From Flavobacterium aerium (GTDB lineage Bacteria; Bacteroidota; Bacteroidia; Flavobacteriales; Flavobacteriaceae): a stretch of 64,000 bases of DNA. Each line of letters begins with the position of its first letter. Positions within the stretch are counted from its first letter, which is position 1. This document shows positions 10,110-19,497 of the stretch, in pieces. The stretch is from contig NZ_JARQWR010000009.1 in assembly GCF_030766725.1 (NCBI RefSeq), forward strand, positions 151,796 to 215,795, in the 5' to 3' direction. The translations under genes were made by a program, and so were the position numbers. The notes beneath the pieces were generated by a model. It had not been told where the DNA came from. It made no database searches and was given only the letters and a program-made list of their open reading frames with translations.

Positions 10110-10418
10110 ATGAAAAAGAAATATGAAAATTTAGAATTGGTCGTAAACGAAGCAGAACATCAGTTTGAAATGGAAGTAAAAGGAAAGCTGGCTTTAATAG
10201 AATATCATGTTCAGGATGATCATAAAATATATCTTACCCATACTGAGGTTCCGCCAGAATTAGAAGGACAAGGTATTGGGAGTGCGTTGGTAGAGAAAGT
10301 GTTAGAATATATTAAGAAAAACAACTTAGTATTAGTACCGTTATGCTCCTTTGTGGCGAATTATGTAAATCAACATGATCAATGGCATTCTATTCTTTCA
10401 GAAGGCTACCAAATGTAG
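10110..10418 (+). CDS. Small GNAT-family N-acetyltransferase (YjdJ-type)
   Basis: 102-residue minimal GNAT domain of the YjdJ type. The acetyl-CoA-binding motif is seen as VPPELEGQGIGSALVEKVL (residues about 48-66), followed by the family-typical C-terminal segment VPLCSFVANYVNQHDQW. Substrate is unknown for this group. It lies alone between the act-cox terminator and ruvB; no operon partner. The ATG at 10110 fits the family's usual short N-terminus. Confidence 0.85.
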   Translation: MKKKYENLELVVNEAEHQFEMEVKGKLALIEYHVQDDHKIYLTHTEVPPELEGQGIGSALVEKVLEYIKKNNLVLVPLCSFVANYVNQHDQWHSILSEGYQM

Positions 10419-10467
10419 TTTTAAAGCTCTTTTAAATAGATTATATAGTACAACTGCAATTTCTTAG

Positions 10468-10475
10468 TATCTTTG
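10468..10475 (+). promoter_or_regulatory. TAnnTTTG promoter element abutting the ruvB start
   Basis: TATCTTTG matches the Bacteroidota -7 element exactly. Only four bases separate it from the ruvB ATG at 10480, so the transcript should start at or within a few bases of the start codon. No clear -33 TTTG is visible. Confidence 0.5.
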
Positions 10476-10479
10476 CCCT

Positions 10480-11502
10480 ATGAATGAGAATTTAGATCCT
10501 ACAAACCAACATTACAACAACGAAGAACTTGATTTAGAAAAGAAATTGAGGCCTTTGTCATTTGATGATTTTGCTGGACAAGAACAAGTATTAGAAAATC
10601 TAAAAGTTTTTGTGGAAGCGGCTAACCTTCGTGAAGAAGCTTTAGATCATACTCTTTTTCATGGACCACCAGGATTAGGAAAAACAACTCTTGCTAATAT
10701 ATTAGCCAATGAACTTGGTGTTGGTATTAAAATCACATCTGGGCCTGTATTGGATAAACCAGGAGATTTAGCTGGATTGTTGACGAATTTGGACGAACGT
10801 GATGTTTTATTTATTGATGAAATTCATCGATTAAGTCCTATTGTAGAAGAATACTTATATTCTGCTATGGAAGATTTTAAGATTGATATTATGATTGAAT
10901 CGGGCCCTAATGCCAGAACAGTTCAAATCAATCTGAATCCTTTTACATTAGTTGGTGCTACAACCCGTTCAGGATTATTGACGGCACCTATGCGTGCCCG
11001 TTTTGGAATTTCAAGTAGATTACAATATTATACTACGGAATTACTAACTACGATTGTAGAACGTAGTTCTGCGATATTAAAAATGCCTATTACGATGGAA
11101 GCAGCTATAGAAATAGCTGGAAGAAGTAGAGGAACACCACGTATTGCAAATGCATTATTGCGTCGTGTGAGAGATTTTGCTCAGATTAAAGGTAACGGAT
11201 CAATTGATATTGAAATTGCTCGCTATTCATTAAAGGCATTAAATGTTGATGCACATGGATTGGATGAAATGGACAATAAAATTTTGACGACTATAATTGA
11301 GAAATTTAAAGGTGGTCCAGTGGGACTTTCCACCTTAGCGACAGCTGTATCAGAAAGTAGCGAAACCATTGAAGAAGTTTACGAACCCTTTTTGATTCAA
11401 GAAGGCTTTATTATGCGTACTCCACGTGGACGTGAAGTGACTGAGAAAGCCTATAAACATTTAGGTAAAATAAAATTGAATACACAAGGCGGACTTTTTT
11501 AA
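10480..11502 (+). CDS. ruvB: Holliday junction branch-migration ATPase RuvB
   Basis: Hexameric AAA+ motor that, with RuvA, drives branch migration of Holliday junctions. 340 residues, normal length. Walker A is [13 protein letters not shown] near residue 60, Walker [10 protein letters not shown] near 108, the sensor region [18 protein letters not shown] near 165, and the C-terminal winged-helix domain ends in the DNA-contacting [12 protein letters not shown]. The Met at 10480 is the only plausible start; the next in-frame Met lies inside the AAA+ domain. A promoter element immediately upstream suggests a leaderless or near-leaderless message. ruvA is encoded separately at 27549. Confidence 0.97.
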   Translation: MNENLDPTNQHYNNEELDLEKKLRPLSFDDFAGQEQVLENLKVFVEAANLREEALDHTLFHGPPGLGKTTLANILANELGVGIKITSGPVLDKPGDLAGLLTNLDERDVLFIDEIHRLSPIVEEYLYSAMEDFKIDIMIESGPNARTVQINLNPFTLVGATTRSGLLTAPMRARFGISSRLQYYTTELLTTIVERSSAILKMPITMEAAIEIAGRSRGTPRIANALLRRVRDFAQIKGNGSIDIEIARYSLKALNVDAHGLDEMDNKILTTIIEKFKGGPVGLSTLATAVSESSETIEEVYEPFLIQEGFIMRTPRGREVTEKAYKHLGKIKLNTQGGLF

Positions 11503-11552
11503 AGATTATTCTTTGGAGAAGCCACCGTTTTTTCTACAATTCTTAGTGTATT

Positions 11553-12473
11553 ATGATTAATAAAAGCCAATATACAAAGTTTATAAAAGCCGAAGCAGAC
11601 CGCCTCGGTTTTTTATCTTGTGGTATATCCAAGGCTGGATTTTTAGAAGATGAGGCCCCTAGATTAGAAGATTGGTTAAAGAATAATAGTCATGGACAAA
11701 TGACTTATATGGAAAACCATTTTGATAAACGACTAGACCCTACACTACTTGTTGAAGGATCGAAAAGTGTAATTTCCCTATTGCTGAATTACTATCCTCC
11801 ACAAATTCAGACTACAGAGAGTTATAAGATTTCAAAATATGCCTATGGTAAAGATTACCATTTTGTTATTAAAGAAAAATTAAAAGAACTCTTAAATTCC
11901 ATTGAAGAGAATATAGGCGAAGTTTCAGGTCGAGCATTTGTAGATTCTGCTCCTGTGCTTGATAAAGCATGGGCTGCAAAAAGTGGGTTAGGATGGAGAG
12001 GGAAAAATAGTAATTTGCTGAGTAAACAAGTCGGTTCTTTCTTCTTTATTGCCGAACTAATTGTGGACTTAGAATTGGATTATGATACGGCAACAACAGA
12101 CCATTGTGGGAGTTGTACAAAATGTATTGATGCCTGTCCTACACAAGCCATAGTCGCTCCATACGTCGTTGATGGAAGTAAGTGTATTTCGTATTATACG
12201 ATTGAACTCAAGGAAAATATTCCTTTTGAAATGAAAGGACAATTTGATGAATGGATGTTTGGATGCGATACCTGTCAAGATGTATGTCCATGGAACCGTT
12301 TTTCAAAAGCACACAGTGAACCATTATTCAATCCAAATCCGGAAATGCTATCGATGACCAAAAATGATTGGGAAGAAATTACAGAAGACACTTTTAAAAA
12401 AGTATTCAAAGATTCTCCATTAAAGCGTACTAAGTTTGACGGTTTGAAACGGAATATTAATTTCTTAAAGTAG
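11553..12473 (+). CDS. queG: Epoxyqueuosine reductase QueG
   Basis: Cobalamin- and Fe-S-dependent reductase for the last step of queuosine tRNA modification (epoxyqueuosine to queuosine), cytoplasmic. 306 residues. It shows the N-terminal DUF1730 region, the segment [12 protein letters not shown] near residue 145, and two ferredoxin-type clusters: [16 protein letters not shown] near residue 186 and [11 protein letters not shown] near 235. Its 3' end overlaps the convergent lacI-type gene by 17 bases, so neither gene has its own terminator between them. Confidence 0.96.
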   Translation: MINKSQYTKFIKAEADRLGFLSCGISKAGFLEDEAPRLEDWLKNNSHGQMTYMENHFDKRLDPTLLVEGSKSVISLLLNYYPPQIQTTESYKISKYAYGKDYHFVIKEKLKELLNSIEENIGEVSGRAFVDSAPVLDKAWAAKSGLGWRGKNSNLLSKQVGSFFFIAELIVDLELDYDTATTDHCGSCTKCIDACPTQAIVAPYVVDGSKCISYYTIELKENIPFEMKGQFDEWMFGCDTCQDVCPWNRFSKAHSEPLFNPNPEMLSMTKNDWEEITEDTFKKVFKDSPLKRTKFDGLKRNINFLK

Positions 12474-13485
12474 ACTCTCGTTCAATAATATAAGTTGGAA
12501 GTTCTATCATTTGATGTTTAATAGGAAGATGCTCCTTCATTTGAGTTATTTCATCAATTAAAATGGCGGCAGCTCTATTTCCAATATCATAACCGGGCTG
12601 ATCAATAGTCGTAAGTTTTGGTGAAATAACAGTAGACATAAACCAGTTACTAAAACCAAAAACGGCAATTTGATCGGGTATTTTAACTGCAATTTCATTC
12701 AGGTATTTAATAATTCCAATCGCTACTAAATCTGTAATAGCAAAGACAGCATCAACATCTTTATGATCCTGAACTAGTTTTTGTGCATTGGCATAACCAT
12801 CTTCAAAATCAGTATTATGATCACACATATATACTAAAGATGCATCGTAGGGTATACCATGATCTTCTAATGCTTTTTTGTATCCAACAAATCGATCGAT
12901 TGAATTTTGAGGTACGTTTGAACCTCTAAAATGAGCTATTTTTTTATATCCTTTTTCTATTAGATAAGTAACAGCATCATAAGCAGCCTTACGATCATTA
13001 ATTACAACTTTTGAACAATTTACCATTTTGGCAATTTTGTCAAATAATACTACAGGCGTATTTTTCTTAATGACAGCATTGATATGTGAAAAATCATCAG
13101 TCTCATTTGAAAGAGACATTAAAATACCATCTACTCTTTTTTGTAGTAATAATTCAATCTGTTTTTTCTCTAATTCATATTTCTCGCTAGACTGTAAAAT
13201 AATAACCAGATAACCCCTGCTTTCAGCTTCTTCCAGAATACCATTCAATACACTTGAAAAAAAATGATGAACGGTTGCTGGAATAATAACCCCGATTGTT
13301 TTGGTTTCATTTGTTCGGAGATTAACGGCATTTGAATTTGGTCTATAATTCATTTCTTCTGCCATTTCAATAACTTTTGAACGTGTCAATTTACTAATAT
13401 CAGGATATCCTTTAAGTGCTTTTGAAACGGTGGTTACCGAAATACCTAACGCCGAAGCAATATCTATAAGTTTTGTATCATTCAT
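12457..13485 (-). CDS. LacI-family transcriptional regulator of the trehalose locus
   Basis: 342-residue LacI/GalR regulator. The N-terminal helix-turn-helix (residues about 4-25, [20 protein letters not shown]) is followed by the hinge [11 protein letters not shown] and a periplasmic-binding-protein-like sensor domain starting at [15 protein letters not shown]. It is divergent from the TonB receptor gene, and the gap contains two CG-centred palindromes that fit LacI-type operators. The inferred role is to repress (or activate) the receptor-permease-trehalase genes in response to trehalose or a derivative; the effector is not deducible from sequence. Its 3' end overlaps queG by 17 bases. Confidence 0.92.
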   Translation of the reverse strand: MNDTKLIDIASALGISVTTVSKALKGYPDISKLTRSKVIEMAEEMNYRPNSNAVNLRTNETKTIGVIIPATVHHFFSSVLNGILEEAESRGYLVIILQSSEKYELEKKQIELLLQKRVDGILMSLSNETDDFSHINAVIKKNTPVVLFDKIAKMVNCSKVVINDRKAAYDAVTYLIEKGYKKIAHFRGSNVPQNSIDRFVGYKKALEDHGIPYDASLVYMCDHNTDFEDGYANAQKLVQDHKDVDAVFAITDLVAIGIIKYLNEIAVKIPDQIAVFGFSNWFMSTVISPKLTTIDQPGYDIGNRAAAILIDEITQMKEHLPIKHQMIELPTYIIERESTLRN

Positions 13486-13530
13486 AAAATAAATGTAATG
13501 AAATATATCGCTTTAAAGTAAAAATATTTT

Positions 13531-13573
13531 TCAACGAAAACGTTTTCGGTAAAATCGAAAACGTTTTCGTTGA
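13531..13573. promoter_or_regulatory. Twin palindromic LacI-type operators
   Basis: Two identical perfect palindromes, CGAAAACGTTTTCG, at 13535-13548 and 13556-13569. Their centres are exactly 21 bp (two helical turns) apart. With flanks they form an 18-bp perfect inverted repeat (13531-13548 and 13556-13573) around a 7-bp spacer. The central CG and AAAACGTTTT core are typical of LacI/GalR operators. They lie 46 bp upstream of the lacI-type start and 81 bp upstream of the TonB receptor start, so one array can control both directions. Confidence 0.88.
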
Positions 13574-13653
13574 ATATTTAACACTTAGAAGTTAAAATCA
13601 TGTTAAGTTTACAATAATAAATACTAATAATTACTAATCAAACAAAAATATAT

Positions 13654-16272
13654 ATGAAACGGTTAAGCTACATTCACGGTATTATTGTGATATTGATTTT
13701 GTGTTTTATACCTGAATTTTCAAATGCACAAACGAAAGGGAGTGTATCGGGAACTATAAAAGACAATTCGGGGCTATCAGCTGCGAGTATCAATGTAACA
13801 CTTCAAGGAAGCACGTTGCAAACAGCAACCGATATAGATGGGAATTTCAAAATTTTTGAAGTAGAACCTGGACAATACACAATCTCAGTCTCAGGGATAG
13901 GTTATAAAACAAAAAAACAAGCTGTCTCCGTAGTGAGTGGGCAAGATACTCGAATAGATTTGGTGGTAGAGGATGATTTATTATCGTTAGATGAAGTTGT
14001 AGTAACGGGATCTTCAAATCCAAGAACAAAAATAGAATCGAGTGTAGCTATTACTACATTGGGAATTCAGGAGATTTCCAGAATAGAACCACAAAGTGCA
14101 GCAGATGTATTAAAAGTTATTCCAGGATTTTATGTAGAAACTTCTGGAGGTGCAGTGGGAAATAACCTTTTTGCTCGAGGGATCCCATCTGTAGGAGCTT
14201 ACGAATATGTGCAAATTCAAGAAGATGGATTGCCTGTTTTTGAAGACGGAGCTTTACAGTTTGCTAATGCAGATAATTTTTTCCGTTTTGATGAAACGAT
14301 AGATAAAGTAGAAGCCATAAAAGGAGGTTCAGGATCTATTTTTGCTACAAATGCACCAGGAGGAATTATCAATTTGATTAGTAAAAGAGGATCAAATGAT
14401 TTTAAAGGTGTGTATAAACTTTCAACAGGGATGCCAAATGGATTATTGCGTAACGATTTCAATGTTAGTGGACCATTGGTAAAAGATAAATTGTTTTTTA
14501 GTATAGGTGGTTTTTACCGTACCGATGAAGGAGTACGTGACCCAGGTTTTACAGCCAATAAAGGTGGACAAGTAAAAGCAAATCTTAGATATGAATTTGA
14601 TAAAGGATATGTACAAGTTTTCTATAAAAAATTAGATGATCGAAATATATTTTACTTGGGTGTTCCCTTGACAGGAAAAGATAACCCAAAAGGAGCACCA
14701 GGGTTTAATGCGAATTATGGAACTTTAACTTCATCAAACTTTAGCAGACTGAAAGTACCACAAGTAGGAGGAGGCTATTTTGAAAGAGATTTAGAAGATG
14801 GAATTCATCCAGTAGTAGATGCTTTAGGAGCTGTTGTAAAAGTAGACATCGATGAACAATGGACGATTAAAAATTCTTTTAAAAATACTAATATAGATCA
14901 AACATATACAGCAATATTTCCAAGAGCAGATCCACAATCAGCAGCAAATTTTGCAGCAAACTATAAAGGAGATTTAGCCTTAGGAAATCCTATATATTCT
15001 TATGTTGATACAGGAGAAATTGCGAATCCAAATTTAGTAGCCGAATTAGGATACTGGGCGATTGATAAAAAGATGCAAAATTTTGTAAATAACTTCAATC
15101 TAAATTATAATAGCGAAAAAGTGAATCTTACGTTTGGATATTACTATTCAAATTGGAAATCGACACAATATTGGAACTGGAGTAATATATTGGCAGAAAT
15201 TTCGGATAATCCAAGATTACTGAATCTAGTAGATGGAAATAAATTACCCACAGATACCAATTATTCTAGAACCTATAATGGTGTAAGTTCAATTTCTTGG
15301 CTAACACGAGACGGGCAAACCAAAGGAATTTTGAATGCATTTTATGCCAATGCAGAGATAAAAGCTTCGGAAAATCTAAATATTGATTTAGGAATTCGAT
15401 ACGATATGGATCGTTATTCAGGATATAAAAGCAATAATGAAACAGCCTCTTTAGGTATTGGGAATACATCGGCAGATGATAATGTCTCAGTAATAGGAAG
15501 TACATTCACGTACTGGAAATACGATGTAAACCGTATTTCATTTTCAGCAGCGGCCAATTATAAATTTACAGAAAATATGGCAGCCTATGTACGATTCAGT
15601 AATGGTTTTAGATCCCCAGTAGAAGAAGCTTTATATGATAATGCACCTAAGTTTGAAGGAATAAAAGAAACAGTAATCAATCAATTGGAATTTGGTTATA
15701 AGTATAATGGATCAAACTTTGCCCTTTTTGCGAATGCATTCTATATGAAATTGGATAATATTGCCTTTACGGATATTTTATTGACTGGACAGTCAGAAAA
15801 TAAATTTGCTTCCGCAGATAATATCGGATTAGAGATTGAAGCAAACTATAAAATAGGGAAACTATACACCACTTTTAGAGGGACAATACAAAATCCAGAA
15901 TTTAAGGATTTTTCTTCTACAGATTATAACTACTCAGGAAATACAGTGAGAAGGATACCAAAAACCTATTTTACATTGTCGCCAAGTTATGATATTACAG
16001 ATAAACTAAATGCATTTGTACAATGGGGATTCTATGGAAAGAAATTTTCAGATAATGCCAATGAAGCAAAACTACCAAGCTATAGTGAATTTGACTTAGG
16101 AGCAGGATATAAAATTAAAAATGTACTTCTTGCATTTTCAGTGAAAAATGTTTTCAATGCTGTAGGTCTAACCGAAGGAAATCCAAGAGTAGCAGGGACA
16201 CAAGGGGATGTGTATTATGCTCGACCTATAATGGGAACTCATGGAACATTGAGTATGACCTACAGATTTTAA
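13654..16272 (+). CDS. TonB-dependent outer-membrane receptor (probable trehalose uptake)
   Basis: 872-residue outer-membrane receptor. Order: signal peptide (1-25, ending SNAQ), carboxypeptidase-regulatory-like beta-sandwich (about 30-108, KGSVSGTIKDNSGLS start), plug domain beginning DEVVVTGS near 113, then a 22-strand barrel that ends in an aromatic residue (MTYRF), as outer-membrane barrels do. There is no SusD-type lipoprotein next to it, so it is closer to FecA/CirA-like receptors than to a SusCD pair. Operon-like context (44 bp to the MFS permease, then trehalase) and the LacI-type operators upstream suggest it imports trehalose or a trehalose-containing sugar; the substrate is inferred from neighbours only. 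Confidence 0.88.
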   Translation: MKRLSYIHGIIVILILCFIPEFSNAQTKGSVSGTIKDNSGLSAASINVTLQGSTLQTATDIDGNFKIFEVEPGQYTISVSGIGYKTKKQAVSVVSGQDTRIDLVVEDDLLSLDEVVVTGSSNPRTKIESSVAITTLGIQEISRIEPQSAADVLKVIPGFYVETSGGAVGNNLFARGIPSVGAYEYVQIQEDGLPVFEDGALQFANADNFFRFDETIDKVEAIKGGSGSIFATNAPGGIINLISKRGSNDFKGVYKLSTGMPNGLLRNDFNVSGPLVKDKLFFSIGGFYRTDEGVRDPGFTANKGGQVKANLRYEFDKGYVQVFYKKLDDRNIFYLGVPLTGKDNPKGAPGFNANYGTLTSSNFSRLKVPQVGGGYFERDLEDGIHPVVDALGAVVKVDIDEQWTIKNSFKNTNIDQTYTAIFPRADPQSAANFAANYKGDLALGNPIYSYVDTGEIANPNLVAELGYWAIDKKMQNFVNNFNLNYNSEKVNLTFGYYYSNWKSTQYWNWSNILAEISDNPRLLNLVDGNKLPTDTNYSRTYNGVSSISWLTRDGQTKGILNAFYANAEIKASENLNIDLGIRYDMDRYSGYKSNNETASLGIGNTSADDNVSVIGSTFTYWKYDVNRISFSAAANYKFTENMAAYVRFSNGFRSPVEEALYDNAPKFEGIKETVINQLEFGYKYNGSNFALFANAFYMKLDNIAFTDILLTGQSENKFASADNIGLEIEANYKIGKLYTTFRGTIQNPEFKDFSSTDYNYSGNTVRRIPKTYFTLSPSYDITDKLNAFVQWGFYGKKFSDNANEAKLPSYSEFDLGAGYKIKNVLLAFSVKNVFNAVGLTEGNPRVAGTQGDVYYARPIMGTHGTLSMTYRF

Positions 16273-16316
16273 TCCGTAACTTTAGTAGAGCAAATGAGCT
16301 ATACAAAATATAAAAT

Positions 16317-17537
16317 ATGAAAAATGTTGGAGTAAAAATTGCATTGTATCTGAACTATTTCATGTTTGCGATTTTATTAAATAGTGTAGGAATAGTGATT
16401 TTTAAATCACAGAAAAACTACGGAGTTGATGAAGTACAAGCGAGTATTCTGGAAGCCTTTAAAGACATGCCTATTGCCATTGTATCTTTTCTAATAGCCT
16501 CATTTTTGCCAAGAATAGGATATAAAAAAGCAATGCTTATTGGCTTGGCCTTAGTTACCATGGCTTGTATAGGAATGTATTTTGGAAACTCATTCAATAC
16601 AGCAAAAATATTATTTGCCACAGTAGGAGTGTCATTTGCTTTAATAAAAGTCTCAGTATATTCTCTAATAGGAACTGTAACCGAAAACAAGAAAGAGCAT
16701 AATGCTTTGATGAGCAGTGTAGAAGGAGTATTCATGATTGGGATAGCATTAACTTACTTTCTATTCCCTTTCTTTAATAATGAAAATGATCCCAATTCCT
16801 GGTTGAATGTATACTGGCTTCTAGCAGTGATGTCTGCCTTATCCTTTGTTTTTTTATTCTTTACCAAATTTGAAAAAAACGAAGAAATACAGAAAACGAA
16901 TTTGTCCGATGATTTCTCGCAAATGTTTAAGCTCATAACAAAATTATTAATCATTGTTTTTGTGATAAGCGCTTTTCTGTTTGTGATGATTGAACAAGGA
17001 ATAATGACATGGCTGCCTACCTTTAATCAAAAAGTATTACACCTTAAAGACAATATTAGTATTATGATGGCTAGTATTTTGGCTATATCATTGGCGATTG
17101 GACGAATAATTGCAGGTGTAGTGACCAAAAAAATAGACTGGATATGGGTTTTAACATTTTGTATTGTCTGTGCAATGCTAATTGTGGTTTTTGTCTTACC
17201 AAGAACAGTAGGGTTAGAAGTCAGAGAAATTAATTCCTTAGGAGATATACCTCTAATCGGTTTTGCTTTCCCAATAGTGGGATTATTTATATCACCTATT
17301 TATCCCCTATTAAATTCAGTTGTATTGAGTGCTTTGCCTAAAAACCAACACAGTGCTATGACTGGACTAATAGTTGTTTTCTCAGCACTTGGAGGGACTT
17401 TGGGATCGAGAACAATTGGTTGGCTTTTTAAGAACCAAGGTCCAGAAAATGCTTTTTATTTTACGTTAATCCCAATGACTTTACTCTTAATTGCCTTTTT
17501 TATATTAAAAAAATTAACTGCTAAAAATGAAATTTAA
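16317..17537 (+). CDS. MFS sugar permease
   Basis: 406-residue major facilitator superfamily protein with about 12 hydrophobic helices. A motif-A-like loop is seen as RIGYKKAMLIG near residue 64, and a charged central loop (residues about 183-203, FEKNEEIQKTN) splits two six-helix halves. Lies between the TonB receptor and the trehalase; its last 11 bases overlap the trehalase start, so the permease and the enzyme are probably co-translated. Because the trehalase has no signal peptide, the permease presumably brings intact disaccharide across the inner membrane. Exact substrate is inference. Confidence 0.85.
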   Translation: MKNVGVKIALYLNYFMFAILLNSVGIVIFKSQKNYGVDEVQASILEAFKDMPIAIVSFLIASFLPRIGYKKAMLIGLALVTMACIGMYFGNSFNTAKILFATVGVSFALIKVSVYSLIGTVTENKKEHNALMSSVEGVFMIGIALTYFLFPFFNNENDPNSWLNVYWLLAVMSALSFVFLFFTKFEKNEEIQKTNLSDDFSQMFKLITKLLIIVFVISAFLFVMIEQGIMTWLPTFNQKVLHLKDNISIMMASILAISLAIGRIIAGVVTKKIDWIWVLTFCIVCAMLIVVFVLPRTVGLEVREINSLGDIPLIGFAFPIVGLFISPIYPLLNSVVLSALPKNQHSAMTGLIVVFSALGGTLGSRTIGWLFKNQGPENAFYFTLIPMTLLLIAFFILKKLTAKNEI

Positions 17538-19395
17538 ATTACATATACATCAAACCATTCAAAAATTATTAGCACAGGAAGATACAGATGGAGATAAAAA
17601 AATAACCATTGATGATCATGGGCCGAAACAATTTTTGTTAGAAGGAGAAAGTGGGAATTCTATCGTGATAGAAGGAACCTATTATCTATCTAATTTATTA
17701 CAAGAATTAGCCTTAATGGGCAAAAGAGGATTTGAAGTAACAGAAATTGACCTGTCGACGATTATAGAAAAACCAGTAGATCGAATATCCAGAAAGATAA
17801 AAGAACTATACTGGGAGGGATTAAAGCGTACGATTGATGAAGCAGGACTAGAGAAAATTATTGAAGATGAAAAAACAAATCATCACATCTCGATTTTGTA
17901 TGTATCAGCAAAAGATAAAAGAGCAATTGAATATTTTTCGAATTATCAGGAGAAAAACAATCATTTTGAAGTAAGAATCTTAGCCGAAAATATTACACCA
18001 GAATATGTATTATCTCTTAATGATAATCCCGGAATCTTAGCATTGGCATTAGAAGAAAAAGAAGGAGAGATTCAAGGTATTCCTTTTGTAGTACCTGGAG
18101 GACGATTCAACGAAATGTATGGTTGGGATAGCTACTTCATTGCATTAGGGTTAATTATAGATGAAAAAATAAAAGAAGCAAAGGATATTGCAGAAAATTT
18201 CAAATATCAGATTGACCATTATGGTAAAATATTAAATGCTAATCGTAGCTATTACTTAACCCGAACACAACCACCACTATATAGTTCATTAGTAGTTCAT
18301 GTTGCCGAACGTGAAAATGATTTAACATGGATTAAGAAGCACTTGGAAACGGTTATAAAAGAATATAAAACCGTTTGGATGGAAGAAGGAAAACGATTAA
18401 CAACTACAGGATTAAATCGTTATAAAGCAGAAGGTATTGGGATTCCATTTGAAGTTGAAATGGGGCATTTTGATGATATTCTGGAGGAATATGCTATAAA
18501 ATATGCTATGCCATTAAATGAATTTGAAGAAGAATACCTGAAAAGAAAAATTGTAGATCCAGAATTAGATGCCTATTTCATACAGGATAGAAGTATGCGA
18601 GAAAGCGGTCATGATACTACAAATCGTTTGATAGGTGTATGTGCGGATCTAAATACAGTAGCAGTAAATTGTTTTTTATATAAATACGAAATTGATATAG
18701 CCTTTTTGATTGAGGAATATTTTAATGGAGAATTCACAATAAATTCAGAAGAAGTTTATTTAACGGCCTATTGGACAAAACAAGCAGAACAACGGAAAGA
18801 GAAAATTAATGAATTATGCTGGAATGAAGAACAAAGTATTTATTTCGATTATAATTTTCTAAAAAAAGAACAACATAAATTTGAAGCAGCGACAACTTTT
18901 TTTCCATTGTGGGCAAAAGTAGCAACAGCAGAACAAGCGGCGAAATTAGTACAAGATACATTACCAAAATTCAAAATGAAAGGCGGTATTGCTGGCTGTA
19001 CAAAAACGATGGTACAGAAAGTACAATTGAATGCCCCACAAAGACAATGGGATTACCCTTTTGGATGGTCACCACACCAAATATTATTATGGGAAGGGCT
19101 ACTGAATTATGGGTACAATGTTGAAGCACAGGAAATGATATACCGATGGCTTTGGCTAATAACCCGAAATGCAGTTGACTTTAACGGGACTATTCCAGAA
19201 AAATTCGACTTAGAAATTAGTTCCCATAAAATATTCGCCGAATATGGAAATGTAGGAACAAACTTCGATTACATAACCGAAGAAGGTTTTGGATGGATGA
19301 ATGCATCATATCAATATGGACTTAGTTTATTAGAAGAAAAACTTCGAGAAAAGCTAAATTTACTAATAGATCCAGAAGACCTTTTTTCTACATAA
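17527..19395 (+). CDS. Cytoplasmic trehalase (GH37), fungal neutral-trehalase-like with EF-like calcium motif
   Basis: Hydrolyses trehalose to two glucose. 622 residues, no signal peptide, so cytoplasmic. GH37 signatures: PGGRFNEMYGWDSY (190-203), QWDYPFGWSPHQ (507-518) and GFGWMNASY (587-595). The catalytic acid is probably Asp363 (RESGHDTTNR) and the base Glu558 (EKFD). Residues 19-30, DTDGDKKITIDD, form an EF-hand-like loop, followed by GTYYLSNLLQEL. This N-terminal layout and segments such as IDHYGKILNANRSYYL closely resemble yeast neutral trehalase Nth1 (from memory of that protein), rather than the periplasmic bacterial TreA. The fungal phosphorylated N-terminal tail is absent. The start overlaps the permease stop by 11 bases. 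Confidence 0.92.
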   Translation: MKFKLHIHQTIQKLLAQEDTDGDKKITIDDHGPKQFLLEGESGNSIVIEGTYYLSNLLQELALMGKRGFEVTEIDLSTIIEKPVDRISRKIKELYWEGLKRTIDEAGLEKIIEDEKTNHHISILYVSAKDKRAIEYFSNYQEKNNHFEVRILAENITPEYVLSLNDNPGILALALEEKEGEIQGIPFVVPGGRFNEMYGWDSYFIALGLIIDEKIKEAKDIAENFKYQIDHYGKILNANRSYYLTRTQPPLYSSLVVHVAERENDLTWIKKHLETVIKEYKTVWMEEGKRLTTTGLNRYKAEGIGIPFEVEMGHFDDILEEYAIKYAMPLNEFEEEYLKRKIVDPELDAYFIQDRSMRESGHDTTNRLIGVCADLNTVAVNCFLYKYEIDIAFLIEEYFNGEFTINSEEVYLTAYWTKQAEQRKEKINELCWNEEQSIYFDYNFLKKEQHKFEAATTFFPLWAKVATAEQAAKLVQDTLPKFKMKGGIAGCTKTMVQKVQLNAPQRQWDYPFGWSPHQILLWEGLLNYGYNVEAQEMIYRWLWLITRNAVDFNGTIPEKFDLEISSHKIFAEYGNVGTNFDYITEEGFGWMNASYQYGLSLLEEKLREKLNLLIDPEDLFST

Positions 19396-19497
19396 TACAA
19401 AAACACAGGGCTGATTTTATTTTTTGGATTGATAATTGTGTAACTTAGACAAAGCGATGCTTTAATAGAATAATTATTAACGTAAAAATAAAAGAAG

